From Vibrio fortis (GTDB lineage Bacteria; Pseudomonadota; Gammaproteobacteria; Enterobacterales; Vibrionaceae), in the NCBI RefSeq assembly GCF_000695685.1, contig NZ_JFFR01000003.1, forward strand, positions 1 to 64,000: a DNA stretch of 64,000 bases, written 5' to 3'. This document shows, piece by piece, positions 51,228 to 61,339 of this stretch. The position numbers and the translations under genes are program-made. Positions within the stretch are counted from its first letter, which is position 1. Every line of letters begins with the position of its first letter. The notes below the pieces were generated by a model, which worked only from the letters and a program-made list of their open reading frames with translations, did not search any database and was not told the origin of the DNA.

Positions 51228-52124
51228 TTAATTAATGCCACCGATGCGGTTGAAACGCACACCAGTTGGGATCCAAGAAGGTAAAACACTGTCTGAGCTA
51301 CGCTCGAATTCAAAGCTGATCCAAATCGCAACCGCTTTACCTACTAGGTTTTCTTCAGGGACAAAGCCCCAGTAACGGCTGTCTGCACTGTTGTCACGGT
51401 TATCACCCATTACAAAGTACTGGCCTTCTGGAACAACCCACTCGTTAACACCTGGACGAGGCTGGTACGATTGCACACGGTCACGACGCAGTGGGTTAAC
51501 TAAAACTTGGTGCTCAACATCACCCAACTTCTCATTGAGTTGGATAAGTGGCACACCGTCTTGAATAAATTGGCTCTCTTCAACGTTACTCAGCTTCACA
51601 GGTTTGCAGCCTTGTGTGCCTTTGGTTTGAATACACAGCTCTTTGTTACTGTTGTAACGAATCATATCGCCCGGCAGGCCAACCACACGTTTAATGTAGT
51701 CAATATTTGGCTGTGGCGGGTACTTGAATACGATTGAGTCACCACGCTCAGGTTTGCCTGTTTCTACCAGTTGAGTGCGCCATACTGGGTCTTTTAGACC
51801 GTAAGCGTATTTCTCAACTAGGATAAAGTCACCTACAAGTAGGGTTGGCATCATCGAGCCCGATGGGATTTGGAACGGTTCGTAGATAAATGAACGCAGC
51901 ACCAAAACAAATGCAATTACAGGGAAAATGGATACGCTATTTTCAACCCACCAAGGCTGAGCCGTCACTTTTGCACTGGTTTCAGCATCTAAACCGTTAG
52001 TTTGAGCGGTAACGCTAGCCAGTTTCAATTGGCGTTTCTTAGCCCAAACAAACTTCTCTAACGCCCATACAACGCCAGTCACTAAGGTTACGATCACTAA
52101 AATAAGCGAAAATGTATTAGCCAT
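51228..52124 (-). CDS. lepB: Signal peptidase I
   Basis: Removes signal peptides of secreted proteins at the periplasmic face of the inner membrane. 298 residues. Two membrane helices (about 4-22 and 63-82), then the catalytic serine in IPSGSMMPTLLVGDF (Ser near 93) and the general-base lysine in YIKRVVGLPGDMI near 146; GDNRDNSADSRYWGFVPEENLVG is the family's last signature (about 242-264). Located between lepA and rnc. Confidence 0.96.
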   Translation of the reverse strand: MANTFSLILVIVTLVTGVVWALEKFVWAKKRQLKLASVTAQTNGLDAETSAKVTAQPWWVENSVSIFPVIAFVLVLRSFIYEPFQIPSGSMMPTLLVGDFILVEKYAYGLKDPVWRTQLVETGKPERGDSIVFKYPPQPNIDYIKRVVGLPGDMIRYNSNKELCIQTKGTQGCKPVKLSNVEESQFIQDGVPLIQLNEKLGDVEHQVLVNPLRRDRVQSYQPRPGVNEWVVPEGQYFVMGDNRDNSADSRYWGFVPEENLVGKAVAIWISFEFERSSDSVLPSWIPTGVRFNRIGGIN

Positions 52125-52248
52125 TTATATCCCTTAAATTTCATTTCTTTAAAAATAACGAAAGTGAAAGAGTATAACTCTTTCACTCTACTTAATATTT
52201 CTAATTGTTATCAATCACACTGACTAGATGCTTGAAAGATTACGCAGG

Positions 52249-52332
52249 AAAAATCGCTTAGTTCTAGGCGCAAAGTGCAGTGACTAGTGGGCCTAATTAC
52301 AAATCTTTGCAACAACGAAATAAGCGATTTTA
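52249..52332. repeat. Long foldback hairpin between lepA and lepB
   Basis: AAAATCGCTTA at 52250-52260 pairs perfectly with TAAGCGATTTT at 52321-52331; inside, GCAAAG pairs with CTTTGC and GTGACTAG with CTAATTAC by wobble. About 84 bp, no coding sequence. It fills a large part of the 245-bp gap in the lepA-lepB operon and could be a processing or attenuation structure, or an immobile repeat. Confidence 0.55.
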
Positions 52333-52369
52333 ACCAGTAATATTTAGCAGTTAGTTAGTACGATTGATA

Positions 52370-54163
52370 CTAGTCTTTGCCAACGTGAAGAATTGCTAAG
52401 AACGCTTCTTGAGGCAGCTCTACGTTACCGATCTGCTTCATACGCTTCTTACCTTCTTTCTGTTTCTTCAGAAGCTTCTTCTTACGACTCACGTCACCAC
52501 CGTAACATTTCGCGATAACGTTCTTACGCAGCTGCTTAACTGTTGAACGAGCGATGATGTGGTTACCGATAGCCGCTTGAATTGCAATATCGAACATCTG
52601 ACGAGGGATGAACTCTTTCATCTTCTCAACTAGCTGACGACCACGAGTCTGAGACTGATCTTTGTGGGTAATCATTGCTAGTGCATCAACAGTGTCGCCG
52701 TTTAGAAGAACGTCTACACGAACCATGCTAGACGCTTCAAAGCGTTGGAAGTTGTAATCCAGTGACGCGTAGCCACGAGATGTTGATTTCAGACGGTCGA
52801 AGAAGTCCAGTACCACTTCAGCCATAGGAATATCGTAAACAACCGCTACTTGGTTACCGTGATAGATCATATCAACCTGCACACCACGCTTCTCAACACA
52901 CAGTGTGATTACGTTACCTAAGTAATCCGATGGTACTAGGATGTTACAACGTGCAATCGGCTCACGAATCTCATCGATATCGTTAATAGCAGGAAGCTTA
53001 GCTGGGCTATCTACGTAAAGCAGTGTGCCGTCAGTTTTTTCAACTTCGTAAACTACGGTTGGCGCAGTTGTAATCAGGTCTAGGTCGTATTCACGCTCTA
53101 GACGCTCTTGGATGATCTCCATGTGAAGCATACCAAGGAAGCCACAACGGAAACCGAAACCTAGAGCTGCAGAGTTTTCTGGCTCGTAGAATAGTGATGC
53201 ATCGTTTAGGCTCAATTTGCCTAGTGCATCACGGAAGTTTTCGTAGTCGTCAGATGATACTGGGAATAGACCTGCGTATACCTGTGGTTTTACTTTCTTA
53301 AAGCCCGGTAGTGCCGTTTCACAGCCGTTTTTAGCCAGTGTCAGCGTATCACCTACTGGTGCACCAAGGATGTCTTTAATACCACATACAACCCAGCCTA
53401 CTTCGCCAGTTTGCAGAACTTCGGTATCAACCTGTTTTGGTGTGAAGATACCTAGACGGTCTACACCCCAAACTTGACCAGTACTCATTACTTTGATCTT
53501 GTCGTTCTTTCTTAGAGAACCGTTCTTGATACGTACTAGCGATACAACGCCAAGGTAGTTATCGAACCAAGAGTCAATGATCAGTGCTTGTAGCGGCGCA
53601 TCTGGATCGCCTTCTGGCGCAGGGATCGCTGAAACAATGTTTTCTAGTACATCGTCAACACCGATACCAGTTTTCGCAGAACAGCGAGTCGCTTCCATTG
53701 CGTCGATACCAACGATCTCTTCGATCTCTTCAGATACGCGCTCTGGATCCGCAGCAGGAAGGTCAATCTTGTTTAGGATTGGCACAACTTCCAGATCCAT
53801 TTCGATCGCTGTGTAACAGTTTGCTAGTGTCTGAGCTTCTACACCCTGACCCGCATCGACAACCAGTAGCGCACCTTCACAAGCGGCTAGAGAACGAGAT
53901 ACTTCGTATGCGAAGTCAACGTGTCCTGGAGTATCGATGAAGTTTAATTGATAAGTTTCACCATCTTTAGCAGTGTAGTTAAGAGTCACACTCTGAGATT
54001 TGATAGTGATGCCACGTTCACGCTCCAGATCCATCGAATCAAGGACTTGCGCAGCCATTTCACGATCGCTTAATCCTCCACAAACTTGGATTAGACGGTC
54101 AGATAGGGTCGACTTACCATGGTCGATGTGGGCGATAATCGAAAAGTTACGAATGTGCTTCAT
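52370..54163 (-). CDS. lepA: Elongation factor 4 (LepA)
   Basis: Ribosome-bound translational GTPase that aids initiation and back-translocation. The ATG at 54163 ([19 protein letters not shown]) gives 597 residues, the family norm. G1 AHIDHGKST, switch [10 protein letters not shown] near 77, NKID near 131; domains 2-3 follow, then the LepA-specific C-terminal domain with [19 protein letters not shown] near 545-563. Last 10 bases of the longer frame were not chosen. Between rseC and lepB as in E. coli. Confidence 0.97.
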   Translation of the reverse strand: MKHIRNFSIIAHIDHGKSTLSDRLIQVCGGLSDREMAAQVLDSMDLERERGITIKSQSVTLNYTAKDGETYQLNFIDTPGHVDFAYEVSRSLAACEGALLVVDAGQGVEAQTLANCYTAIEMDLEVVPILNKIDLPAADPERVSEEIEEIVGIDAMEATRCSAKTGIGVDDVLENIVSAIPAPEGDPDAPLQALIIDSWFDNYLGVVSLVRIKNGSLRKNDKIKVMSTGQVWGVDRLGIFTPKQVDTEVLQTGEVGWVVCGIKDILGAPVGDTLTLAKNGCETALPGFKKVKPQVYAGLFPVSSDDYENFRDALGKLSLNDASLFYEPENSAALGFGFRCGFLGMLHMEIIQERLEREYDLDLITTAPTVVYEVEKTDGTLLYVDSPAKLPAINDIDEIREPIARCNILVPSDYLGNVITLCVEKRGVQVDMIYHGNQVAVVYDIPMAEVVLDFFDRLKSTSRGYASLDYNFQRFEASSMVRVDVLLNGDTVDALAMITHKDQSQTRGRQLVEKMKEFIPRQMFDIAIQAAIGNHIIARSTVKQLRKNVIAKCYGGDVSRKKKLLKKQKEGKKRMKQIGNVELPQEAFLAILHVGKD

Positions 54164-54297
54164 AATTTGGTGTGACAAACTCTTTAAATTAGGACGGTAA
54201 GAAAGCCGCGTATCGACCGCGTTTCATAGACTGCGGTGGCGGCATTTCAATCAAGTTGGCAGATTCTACCCAATTTAACCGCAATACGCATCATAAA

Positions 54298-54768
54298 TTA
54301 GACAAGCGGCTCACCAAGGATTCGAATCAACACCACTTGCTGCTTCGATTTGTCTTCCATTGGTTTGGCCAAACGTTTTGCAAGGGCAATACCACCAGCT
54401 GTAAATATAGCAGCAGACAGAATAACTGCGCCCTCTCCGACTCCAAGTAAAGGCGCTAACAGCAGCTGACCAAAGGCAGCACCGAGCATCATCATGAACA
54501 ATGGAACGAGGTACACTAGAGCTGCCGACTCCAGCAGACTCCTTTCAGGAAAACCTATCTCGACGATTTGTCCAGCTTTCACAAGGTTCTTGGTCGTTAG
54601 TTGCCAGAAAAGGGACTTATTGCCAACGGCTTTGGTCACGATACCAGTGCCACAACTCTTTTGAGAGGAACAGCTACTGCAACTGGTTTGTTGCTCGCAG
54701 CTCAATTGCACATGATAGTGAGCGCCCTGTTTCTCAACGGCGCTCACGGTAGCCAATGCGGTCATCAT
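54298..54768 (-). CDS. rseC: SoxR-reducing system / sigma-E regulator RseC
   Basis: Inner-membrane protein of the rpoE operon that modestly affects sigma-E activity and reduces SoxR in some species. 156 residues with a cysteine-rich N-terminal part CEQQTSCSSCSSQKSCGTG (about 24-42) and two adjacent membrane helices (about 85-130, ALVYLVPLFMMMLGAAFGQLLL cut by position). Start at one of two ATGs overlapping the rseB stop. Confidence 0.92.
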   Translation of the reverse strand: MMTALATVSAVEKQGAHYHVQLSCEQQTSCSSCSSQKSCGTGIVTKAVGNKSLFWQLTTKNLVKAGQIVEIGFPERSLLESAALVYLVPLFMMMLGAAFGQLLLAPLLGVGEGAVILSAAIFTAGGIALAKRLAKPMEDKSKQQVVLIRILGEPLV

Positions 54769-55730
54769 TGGCTTGTACCTTGATTAGCAGCAAATTGCAC
54801 CGATTGTGCGATACGCTGCGCGGTTGCAGGAGGAATATCTCCGACTACAGAGATCTCGTTATCACCACTCACTAAGCTATGCAGGGTACGACGACCTTGG
54901 CGCACAAGCTGACCTTTAAGAGAGTGCTCATCTCTGTCTGAGATATAAACCGAGAAGCTAAATAGACCGTCACTAAACATCTGGCTTTCAACCATCTTAT
55001 TGGTTGTTGCCATTGGGTAGCGGTTTAGCTCTTTCGCTTCAAATCCATCAGGGATCCAAGAGACGCGCCAATCGCTTTCGCCCACCACACCGTCAGGTAA
55101 AGAGAGCACTTTCGGTAGCTGAGCGTTGTTCAGCCCTGCCATCGCTTCTGCAATCTTATCGTTAACCACATAAGAAATCGTACGGTACTGCTCTAGAATT
55201 TCACCATCTCGGTCGAGCAGGTCCGCTCGTAGGGGCAGATTAGTGTTCTCATCAACCCAAAGAACATAGGAGTAACGCAGGCCGTCTTTTGGCACCACAC
55301 GCAACACTTGCGTTGTCGTACCGGCTTCACGCGCACGCCCTACCTTCACGAAGTCGTAATACTCGTTCAGGATATCAATGTCGTTATTCAACATCGGAAT
55401 AACTGGCGCAACCATATTGCCAGACTCAATCGTAAAAGGTTCAGTACCTGGTTCGATGTAGCTGACTTCGTTGCCGCGACGAATTACTTCGCGTACAGGA
55501 CCACTTAGGTAGACAAGGTGAGCGAGTTGTTGCTCGTCACTTACGGCATGACGATACAAGAGCGGTTCAATACTGCTCTTCTTGATCAGTATGTAGGAAA
55601 GTTCGTAATTTAAATGCTGACTGGCCTCGTTCATTTGATGCAATAAGGCCTTTGCAGAGGGCTCTTCTGCAAAGGCGCTTGGAGAGATCAAGCTGAACAG
55701 TGTCAGTGCACTGACCAGGAATTTCTTCAT
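54765..55730 (-). CDS. rseB: Sigma-E regulatory protein RseB
   Basis: Periplasmic protein that binds RseA and protects it from DegS, and senses lipopolysaccharide or mislocalised lipoproteins. 321 residues with a Sec signal peptide (MKKFLVSALTLFSLISPSAFA, cleavage near AFA-EE) and the MucB/RseB two-domain fold: N-terminal LolA-like domain and C-terminal RseA-binding domain from about 210. Overlaps rseA by 4 bp and rseC by 4 bp. Confidence 0.93.
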   Translation of the reverse strand: MKKFLVSALTLFSLISPSAFAEEPSAKALLHQMNEASQHLNYELSYILIKKSSIEPLLYRHAVSDEQQLAHLVYLSGPVREVIRRGNEVSYIEPGTEPFTIESGNMVAPVIPMLNNDIDILNEYYDFVKVGRAREAGTTTQVLRVVPKDGLRYSYVLWVDENTNLPLRADLLDRDGEILEQYRTISYVVNDKIAEAMAGLNNAQLPKVLSLPDGVVGESDWRVSWIPDGFEAKELNRYPMATTNKMVESQMFSDGLFSFSVYISDRDEHSLKGQLVRQGRRTLHSLVSGDNEISVVGDIPPATAQRIAQSVQFAANQGTSQ

Positions 55731-56368
55731 TCAATATCCGATTCTAGACGCGACTCATTTTCAGTCGACGCGTCGTTGTTTAATCTCAATTGCAACTCGT
55801 AATCTTGCAACATAGCGTGTACGCGCTTGCGCTGCTCTTGCAAGTTAGCATCTGTTACAGGTTTCTCAACAGATTCACGAGTTAGGCTTACTGGCTCTAC
55901 CGAACCGGCAAACGGGATAGTTTGCAGTACAGGCAGTTGTTCTGCTTCAGGTGCGGCTGGATCGCTACCACCATACTGTTGAATACCCAAAATAACCGCC
56001 AACGACACACAAGCCGCAACGGCAACTTGACCAAATTGCTGCAGCCAAGCTGGCATCTGGCGTTTTGCTTGTTGAGGTTTAGGTTGTTCTTCTTGCACTT
56101 CTGGAGCAACAGTTTGTGTCTGCTCTGGGCGCAATGAATGCACATTGTTGAGTTTGTTGTGCGCAGGCTCATTCTCAAGCGCCGCAGCAACACTATCCGC
56201 AATGTTCCACTCTAGCGTTTCTGGCGCATCGCCTCGCATGACATCACCGATTAAATGGTAACTCTGCCAGGTATCCTTGCTTTCTTGATCAGACTCCAAC
56301 TCAGCAATCAGAGCTTTATCGATCGTTTCACCATCCATGAGTGCCGAAAGCTTTTCTTTATCAGCCAT
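55727..56368 (-). CDS. rseA: Anti-sigma-E factor RseA
   Basis: Inner-membrane anti-sigma factor degraded by DegS/RseP upon envelope stress. The ATG at 56368 (MADKEKLSALMDGETIDKAL) gives 213 residues. N-terminal sigma-binding domain about 1-90 with WQSYHLIGDVMRGD near 35-48; membrane helix about 110-130 (VAVAACVSLAVILGIQQYG); periplasmic tail with a glutamine-rich basic region. Lies 27 bp after rpoE. Confidence 0.93.
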   Translation of the reverse strand: MADKEKLSALMDGETIDKALIAELESDQESKDTWQSYHLIGDVMRGDAPETLEWNIADSVAAALENEPAHNKLNNVHSLRPEQTQTVAPEVQEEQPKPQQAKRQMPAWLQQFGQVAVAACVSLAVILGIQQYGGSDPAAPEAEQLPVLQTIPFAGSVEPVSLTRESVEKPVTDANLQEQRKRVHAMLQDYELQLRLNNDASTENESRLESDIE

Positions 56369-56394
56369 TATTTTCACCATAATTATTACAAGTT

Positions 56395-56973
56395 TTAGCG
56401 CTGCAAAAGAGGTTTAATTTTCTTTTCCACCGCTTCACGAGCACGGAAAATACGCGAACGTACGGTTCCTACAGGGCAATCCATTACTTCTGCAATCTCT
56501 TCGTAACTCAAGCCTTCAAGTTCGCGTAAGGTCATTGCAGTTTTCAAGTCTTCCGGTAGCGCTTCAATCGCTCCGAACACTACTTCTTTCAATTCTTTCG
56601 ACAGCGTTAAGTTCTCAGGGTTCGAAATTTCTTTCAATGCGCTGCCAGTTTCAAAATATTCTGCATCATCTGCATCTACATCGGTTGCAGGAGGCCTACG
56701 GCTCTGTGCAACTATGTGATTTTTTGCTGTGTTCACGGCAATTCGGTACAACCATGTGTAGAAGGCGCTCTCGCCTCTAAAGTTTGGTATTGCGCGGTAA
56801 GCCTTTATAAACGCTTCCTGTGCCACATCAGCCACATCACCGGAATTATTCACGTAGCGAGAGATAAGATTGCAAACTTTGTTTTGATACTTAACCACTA
56901 ACAGGTTAAATGCTTGCTTATCTCCACTCTGAACTCGCTCAATCAACACTTGATCGGTTAGCTGCTCGTTCAT
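56395..56973 (-). CDS. rpoE: RNA polymerase sigma-E factor
   Basis: Extracytoplasmic-function sigma factor for envelope stress. The start MNEQLTDQVLIERVQSGDK at 56973, with AGGAG 11 bp upstream, gives 192 residues; the longer frame to 57000 is unlikely. Region 2 has DVAQEAFIKAYRAIPNFRGESAFYTWLYRIA near 50-80, region 4 has LRELEGLSYEEIAEVMDCPVGTVRSRIFRAR near 150-180, both cited by position. First gene of rpoE-rseABC, divergent from nadB. Confidence 0.96.
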   Translation of the reverse strand: MNEQLTDQVLIERVQSGDKQAFNLLVVKYQNKVCNLISRYVNNSGDVADVAQEAFIKAYRAIPNFRGESAFYTWLYRIAVNTAKNHIVAQSRRPPATDVDADDAEYFETGSALKEISNPENLTLSKELKEVVFGAIEALPEDLKTAMTLRELEGLSYEEIAEVMDCPVGTVRSRIFRAREAVEKKIKPLLQR

Positions 56974-57000
56974 TCGAGCGGGTACTCCTATTGTTATCAC

Positions 57001-57362
57001 CCTTACCTTCTCAGATATGGGTACTAATTATGCGAAATGTAGTATTGACATCACTGTCTACATGAGCACTATTGTGACTAGGTCAAATAAGGAAAGTTCC
57101 AACTTTCTTAAAATTATTTGCCATTATTGTTTCACAATGTGATGTAATAAAAATAGCTGCCCCTATCAATTTGGGGAAACTTAAGCAAAAGCAATGGTAT
57201 TGAGCAATTAAATATTTCTAGATAGCTGTCTATATCTTGATTCTGCATTGTCTTTAAGGACTCATTGAGACTGAGTATAACAGTCGTTAAAGCCCTCCTA
57301 AAACAAGACAACGTCAATTTAGAGTGGACAACTCGACTATAGCCCGGGATTTAAAAAGTTTT
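57001..57362. other. Divergent rpoE/nadB promoter region
   Basis: AT-rich region with the sigma-E promoter candidate of rpoE at 57072-57100 and, on the other side, the nadB promoter. No credible gene; a 61-codon minus-strand frame inside it has no family resemblance. Confidence 0.5.
57072..57100 (-). promoter_or_regulatory. Candidate sigma-E autoregulatory promoter of rpoE
   Basis: On the minus strand GGAACTT (57094-57100) is followed after 16 bases by TCACAA (57072-57077). GGAACTT is the canonical sigma-E -35 element, and autoregulation of rpoE is established in E. coli. The -10 element is close to, not identical with, TCAAA. Confidence 0.6.
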
Positions 57363-58973
57363 ATGAACGCAAACCGTGAACATCAATGTGATGTATTAGT
57401 GGTGGGGAGTGGTGCTGCTGGCTTGTCATTAGCCTTACGCGTCGCTGAACATGCAAAAGTAATCGTATTAAGCAAAGGACCACGTAGCGAAGGATCGACG
57501 TACTACGCACAGGGTGGTATCGCGGCCGTATTTGACGAATCGGACAGCATTGAGTCGCACGTTGAAGATACGCAAATTGCTGGCGCTGGGTTATGTGAAG
57601 AAGACACCGTTCAATTCATTGCTGAGAATGCTAAAGAGTGTGTGCAATGGCTAATCGATGGCGGTGTGCCTTTCGATAAAGACGAAAACAGCACTGAAGG
57701 TCAGCCTAAATACCACCTGACTCGTGAAGGCGGCCACAGCCACCGACGTATCCTACACGCAGCAGATGCAACCGGCATGGCAATGCAGACCTCTCTGCAA
57801 GACAACGTTAATAACCACCCAAACATTGAGATCTTAGAGCGCCATAATGCCCTCGACTTGATCACCGAAGATAAAATCGGTGGCTCAAAAGATAAAGTTA
57901 TCGGTGCCTACATTTGGAACCGCAACCAAGAGCAAGTAGAAACCGTTCGCGCGAAATTCGTGGTACTTGCCACTGGCGGTGCCTCGAAAGTTTACCAGTA
58001 CACATCCAACCCAGATGTCTCTTCTGGTGATGGTATTGCGATCGCTTGGCGTGCAGGTTGTCGTGTTGCGAACCTTGAGTTCAACCAGTTCCACCCGACC
58101 TGTCTATTCCATCCTGAAGCTCGTAACTTCTTGTTAACTGAAGCTCTTCGCGGTGAAGGTGCGTATCTACGCCGCCCTGACGGCACTCGCTTTATGAAAG
58201 ATTTCGACGAGCGTGGTGAGCTAGCCCCTCGTGATGTGGTGGCTCGCGCTATCGACTTTGAGATGAAGCGTCTTGGCGCCGATTGCATGTATGTGGACAT
58301 CAGCCACAAGCCTGAAGAGTTCATTACTGCGCACTTCCCAATGATTCACACGCGCTTGATGGATCTGGGTATCGATATGACCAAAGAGCCGATTCCAATT
58401 GTTCCTGCTGCGCACTACACCTGTGGTGGCGTGATGGTGAACAAGGATGGCCAGACCGATCTACAAAACCTCTATGCAATTGGTGAGGTAAGCTACACAG
58501 GTCTTCACGGTGCGAACCGCATGGCATCAAACTCACTGCTAGAGTGTGTCGTTTACGCTTGGTCCGCAGCCAAACACATCGTCGAGAACATCGAACAATC
58601 TCAACTGTGTGCAGCACTACCTGCATGGGATGAGAGCCAAGTGACCAACAGTGACGAAGAAGTCATCATCCAGCACAACTGGCATGAACTGCGTCTCTTT
58701 ATGTGGGATTACATGGGTATCGTACGTACTGATAAGCGTCTTGAGCGCGCTATGCGTCGTATTCAGATGCTGCAACAAGAGACTCACGAATACTACAGTC
58801 ACTTTAAGGTTTCGAACAACCTACTAGAACTGCGTAACCTACTGCAAGTTGCTGAGCTAATGGTGCGCTGTGCGATGCAACGTAAAGAGAGCCGCGGTCT
58901 GCACTATACGCTGGACTACCCTGAACTGGCTGAAGACAGCGGTCCAACAATTCTGACGCCGAACAAAAACTAA
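57363..58973 (+). CDS. nadB: L-aspartate oxidase
   Basis: FAD enzyme that oxidises aspartate to iminoaspartate, the first step of de novo NAD synthesis. The ATG at 57363 ([20 protein letters not shown]) gives 536 residues, the usual length; a GTG 13 codons upstream is less likely. FAD motif [15 protein letters not shown] near 12-26, [12 protein letters not shown] near 57, substrate loop [18 protein letters not shown] near 122-139 and [10 protein letters not shown] near 350. Divergent from rpoE as in other gammaproteobacteria. Confidence 0.96.
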   Translation: MNANREHQCDVLVVGSGAAGLSLALRVAEHAKVIVLSKGPRSEGSTYYAQGGIAAVFDESDSIESHVEDTQIAGAGLCEEDTVQFIAENAKECVQWLIDGGVPFDKDENSTEGQPKYHLTREGGHSHRRILHAADATGMAMQTSLQDNVNNHPNIEILERHNALDLITEDKIGGSKDKVIGAYIWNRNQEQVETVRAKFVVLATGGASKVYQYTSNPDVSSGDGIAIAWRAGCRVANLEFNQFHPTCLFHPEARNFLLTEALRGEGAYLRRPDGTRFMKDFDERGELAPRDVVARAIDFEMKRLGADCMYVDISHKPEEFITAHFPMIHTRLMDLGIDMTKEPIPIVPAAHYTCGGVMVNKDGQTDLQNLYAIGEVSYTGLHGANRMASNSLLECVVYAWSAAKHIVENIEQSQLCAALPAWDESQVTNSDEEVIIQHNWHELRLFMWDYMGIVRTDKRLERAMRRIQMLQQETHEYYSHFKVSNNLLELRNLLQVAELMVRCAMQRKESRGLHYTLDYPELAEDSGPTILTPNKN

Positions 58974-58983
58974 GGCGAAAAAA

Positions 58984-59406
58984 TTACGACTTAAAGGGAG
59001 CATGGTGCTCCCTTTTTGTTTTTAGCCACACCAATAAATAACGATAGTCCGCTTCACAAAAGCTATCCCGCCATACAATGACTGGCTCACCTTCACTGAA
59101 CTTCAGCATCACAAATAGAGAACGGAAAATAGTATCGCTTGATTGAAGAACACGTTTCTGCCCATTAACCGTTATCTCTTGGTTGGGTCTAAGCTCTATC
59201 GCACCCGTGGCTATTGGCCAGCCAATTTTATTATCGCGCATCATCAGGTACAGCAGTGCGAAGATGCAAGGAGTGGCAACAAGAGGGATATTTGACGTGA
59301 TCACAAAAAACAAAAGGCACCACAGAGTGGCGCCTTTTGCGAATAATGCGTAATACGAAGGGCTAAGCTTGAGCTTAACGAACCTTGCTGAGGTTGTGTG
59401 CAACAA
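58984..59406 (-). CDS. ygfX: YgfX/CptA family membrane protein
   Basis: A 140-residue inner-membrane protein with two hydrophobic segments (about residues 21-38 and 42-56) and a C-terminal cytoplasmic part (ITVNGQKRVLQSSDTIFRS near 84-102). It pairs with sdhE upstream, as in E. coli ygfYX (cptBA). In E. coli it has been reported as a toxin acting on cytoskeletal proteins, but that role is disputed; the partnership with SdhE may rather concern membrane protein complexes. The start is probably TTG (59404-59406) inside the 3' end of sdhE. The nadB terminator lies within its last codons. Confidence 0.75.
   Translation of the reverse strand: MLHTTSARFVKLKLSPSYYALFAKGATLWCLLFFVITSNIPLVATPCIFALLYLMMRDNKIGWPIATGAIELRPNQEITVNGQKRVLQSSDTIFRSLFVMLKFSEGEPVIVWRDSFCEADYRYLLVWLKTKREHHAPFKS
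58993..59022 (+). terminator. nadB terminator, inside the ygfX 3' end
   Basis: AAAGGGAGCA, loop TGG, TGCTCCCTTT, followed by TTGTTTTT on the plus strand. The stem is perfect and lies within the last codons of the convergent ygfX gene. Confidence 0.75.
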
Positions 59407-59635
59407 TTTTGTCGACCATTGATGCGTGACCTAGGTTTTCACTACGACCGTGACCCATCACCCATGTAAACAGATCGGGATCATCACACTCTAGTAGCGA
59501 AACAAAATCACGTTGCTCCTGCTCTTGCAATGAATCAAAACATTCCTCAAAAAAGGGCATGATGACTACATCAAGCTCTAACATACCGCGACGGCAGCCC
59601 CATTTAATTCGTGCTTTCTGCTCTGCAGTGTACAT
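59375..59635 (-). CDS. sdhE: Succinate dehydrogenase flavinylation factor SdhE
   Basis: Helps covalent FAD attachment to SdhA/FrdA. 86 residues with the diagnostic RGMLE motif (CRRGMLELDVVIMPFFEE near 14-31), a five-helix fold by family. It overlaps the probable start of ygfX by 32 bp. Upstream region contains its promoter, divergent from ygfZ. Confidence 0.93.
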   Translation of the reverse strand: MYTAEQKARIKWGCRRGMLELDVVIMPFFEECFDSLQEQEQRDFVSLLECDDPDLFTWVMGHGRSENLGHASMVDKIVAHNLSKVR

Positions 59636-59803
59636 TGGTTATCCTCACCTATTATTTTTCTCTCTTCGAGTGTAACAACTCATAAGCGCTGCAACTAGCA
59701 TAGTCGTCTCAGTCCCTATCTCAGCTCACAAAAAAACCTAGGCTGACAAAAAAAACGAACCGGATTAACATAGACACAAATCAAATTTCTCAGGAAAGGC
59801 AAA

Positions 59804-60775
59804 ATGGATTGGAAAAACACGTTTCAACCACTTAATCACACGCATAACGACACACTTCCAGAAGTGATGATGACACACATCTCTGACTGGGGTGCGATTA
59901 CTATGGTAGGCGACGACAAGAAGTCTTACCTACAAGGCCAAGTAACGTGCGACGTAGTGCAGCTAGCGAGTGATGAGTCAACGCTAGGCGCACACTGTGA
60001 TGCGAAAGGTAAAGTGTGGAGCATTTTCCGCCTATTCCACCACAATGATGGTTACGCCCTACTCCAACCAAAGTCAGCGATTGAAGTTGAGCTTCAGGAA
60101 ATCAAAAAGTACGCGGTATTCTCTAAGGTAACCATTGAGCAGACTGAAGACGTTGTCCTTGGCATCATGGGTTCTCAAGCGGATAGCTTGATCGATACCC
60201 TTTCTGAGGATCGTGGCAATGTACGTGCAATCGAAGGCGGTAGCGCTGTGAAAGTCGCGGATTCTCGCTGGGCGCTACTTGTGACTTCAGACGCGGCACA
60301 AACATTAGTTAAGGGCAGCTCAGTTGAAAAAGTTTCCGAAACGCTGTGGCAGTACTTTGAGATCATGGATGCTCAACCAAAGCTGTCTGCAGCAGAGCAG
60401 AATGAACACATCCCGCAAGCGCTGAACTTACAAGCGATTGGCGGCATCAGTTTTAGCAAGGGTTGTTACACTGGCCAAGAGACCGTGGCACGCGCGAAAT
60501 ACCGTGGCATGAACAAACGTGAAATGCGCATTGTATCTGGTACGACCGAGCGGCCACTAACGTTGGATTCAGCGATTGAACTAGAGCGCAGCGTAGGTGA
60601 AAACTGGCGTGGTGCAGGCCGTCTTCTGAACGTCTACCAATTCTCTGATAACACAGCTATTGGCCTGATTGTTCTACCGAATAATTTAGATGATGATGTT
60701 GAACTGCGCCTTGCCGAGCAACCAGAACACAAATGGACTATCCAACCGCTACCTTATAGCTTGGAAGAAGAGTAA
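59804..60775 (+). CDS. ygfZ: tRNA-modifying / folate-dependent iron-sulfur protein YgfZ
   Basis: Folate-binding protein of the GcvT-like family that supports Fe-S enzymes such as MiaB. 323 residues with the signature [17 protein letters not shown] near 222-238, whose cysteine is essential in the family. N-terminal folate-binding domain resembles aminomethyltransferase ([10 protein letters not shown] near 45). The divergent arrangement with sdhE-ygfX is conserved. Six bases separate it from the next gene. Confidence 0.93.
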   Translation: MDWKNTFQPLNHTHNDTLPEVMMTHISDWGAITMVGDDKKSYLQGQVTCDVVQLASDESTLGAHCDAKGKVWSIFRLFHHNDGYALLQPKSAIEVELQEIKKYAVFSKVTIEQTEDVVLGIMGSQADSLIDTLSEDRGNVRAIEGGSAVKVADSRWALLVTSDAAQTLVKGSSVEKVSETLWQYFEIMDAQPKLSAAEQNEHIPQALNLQAIGGISFSKGCYTGQETVARAKYRGMNKREMRIVSGTTERPLTLDSAIELERSVGENWRGAGRLLNVYQFSDNTAIGLIVLPNNLDDDVELRLAEQPEHKWTIQPLPYSLEEE

Positions 60776-60781
60776 TTCCCT

Positions 60782-61243
60782 TTGAAAACGGTAATTACAG
60801 ATTGGTTGGATCAACAGCAGGTGGCCTACCGCCTGCTATTGCAAGATAAAAAAACCACTTCCATTGAAGAGACAGCGCAGGCTAGAGGTATTGAGCCGTC
60901 ACAAATGGTCAAATGTATTCTGCTGCGAGATATGGGCAACCAATACGCGCTAGCGTGTGCACCGGGCGACAAGTCAATTGATCCCAAAAAAGTGCGAGCC
61001 GTGCTCAATTGCCGCCGAATGACCTGTGTATCCCAACAAGATGTTGAATCGGTCACTGGCTTTAAAGTCGGTTGTGTTGGCCCACTAGCACTTAAGCGCT
61101 ATATGCCGATCATTTTTGATCGCTCTCTTCAACAGAATAAAATTGTCACCATCAGTTCTGGTGAGCGAATGGCTGGGATCGCCCTTGATCTCAACGATCT
61201 TATGAACCTATGTGCGCCGATTGAAGCCGATATCTGCAAATAG
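60782..61243 (+). CDS. YbaK/EbsC-type aminoacyl-tRNA editing domain protein
   Basis: A 153-residue stand-alone editing domain of the YbaK/ProX family, which deacylates mischarged tRNAs. Family traits are the start (TDWLDQQQVAYRLLLQDKK), KCILLRDMGNQYALACAPGDKSIDPKKVR (near 42-70, cited by position) with the conserved lysine, and VGCVGPLALK near 96. The substrate cannot be predicted. Translation probably starts at TTG 60782, six bases after ygfZ, with GAAGAAGAG upstream inside the ygfZ end; no ATG fits. Likely co-transcribed with ygfZ. Confidence 0.8.
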   Translation: MKTVITDWLDQQQVAYRLLLQDKKTTSIEETAQARGIEPSQMVKCILLRDMGNQYALACAPGDKSIDPKKVRAVLNCRRMTCVSQQDVESVTGFKVGCVGPLALKRYMPIIFDRSLQQNKIVTISSGERMAGIALDLNDLMNLCAPIEADICK

Positions 61244-61339
61244 CCTCAATTACAGATCGATCTTGGTCTCAAAAGCACTAAGCTTTGTATGAAAATTCTC
61301 ATAGCAATTGAGACATTTATCATATTTACCAGACCGACC

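Noticed and set aside
57132-57317. A 61-codon minus-strand frame in the rpoE/nadB gap
   Set aside because: Lies in promoter DNA, with no ribosome-binding site or similarity.
58984-59635. ygfX-sdhE as a toxin-antitoxin system
   Set aside because: Although once reported as cptBA, the conserved RGMLE protein is better explained as the SDH flavinylation factor; toxin function is not supported by sequence.
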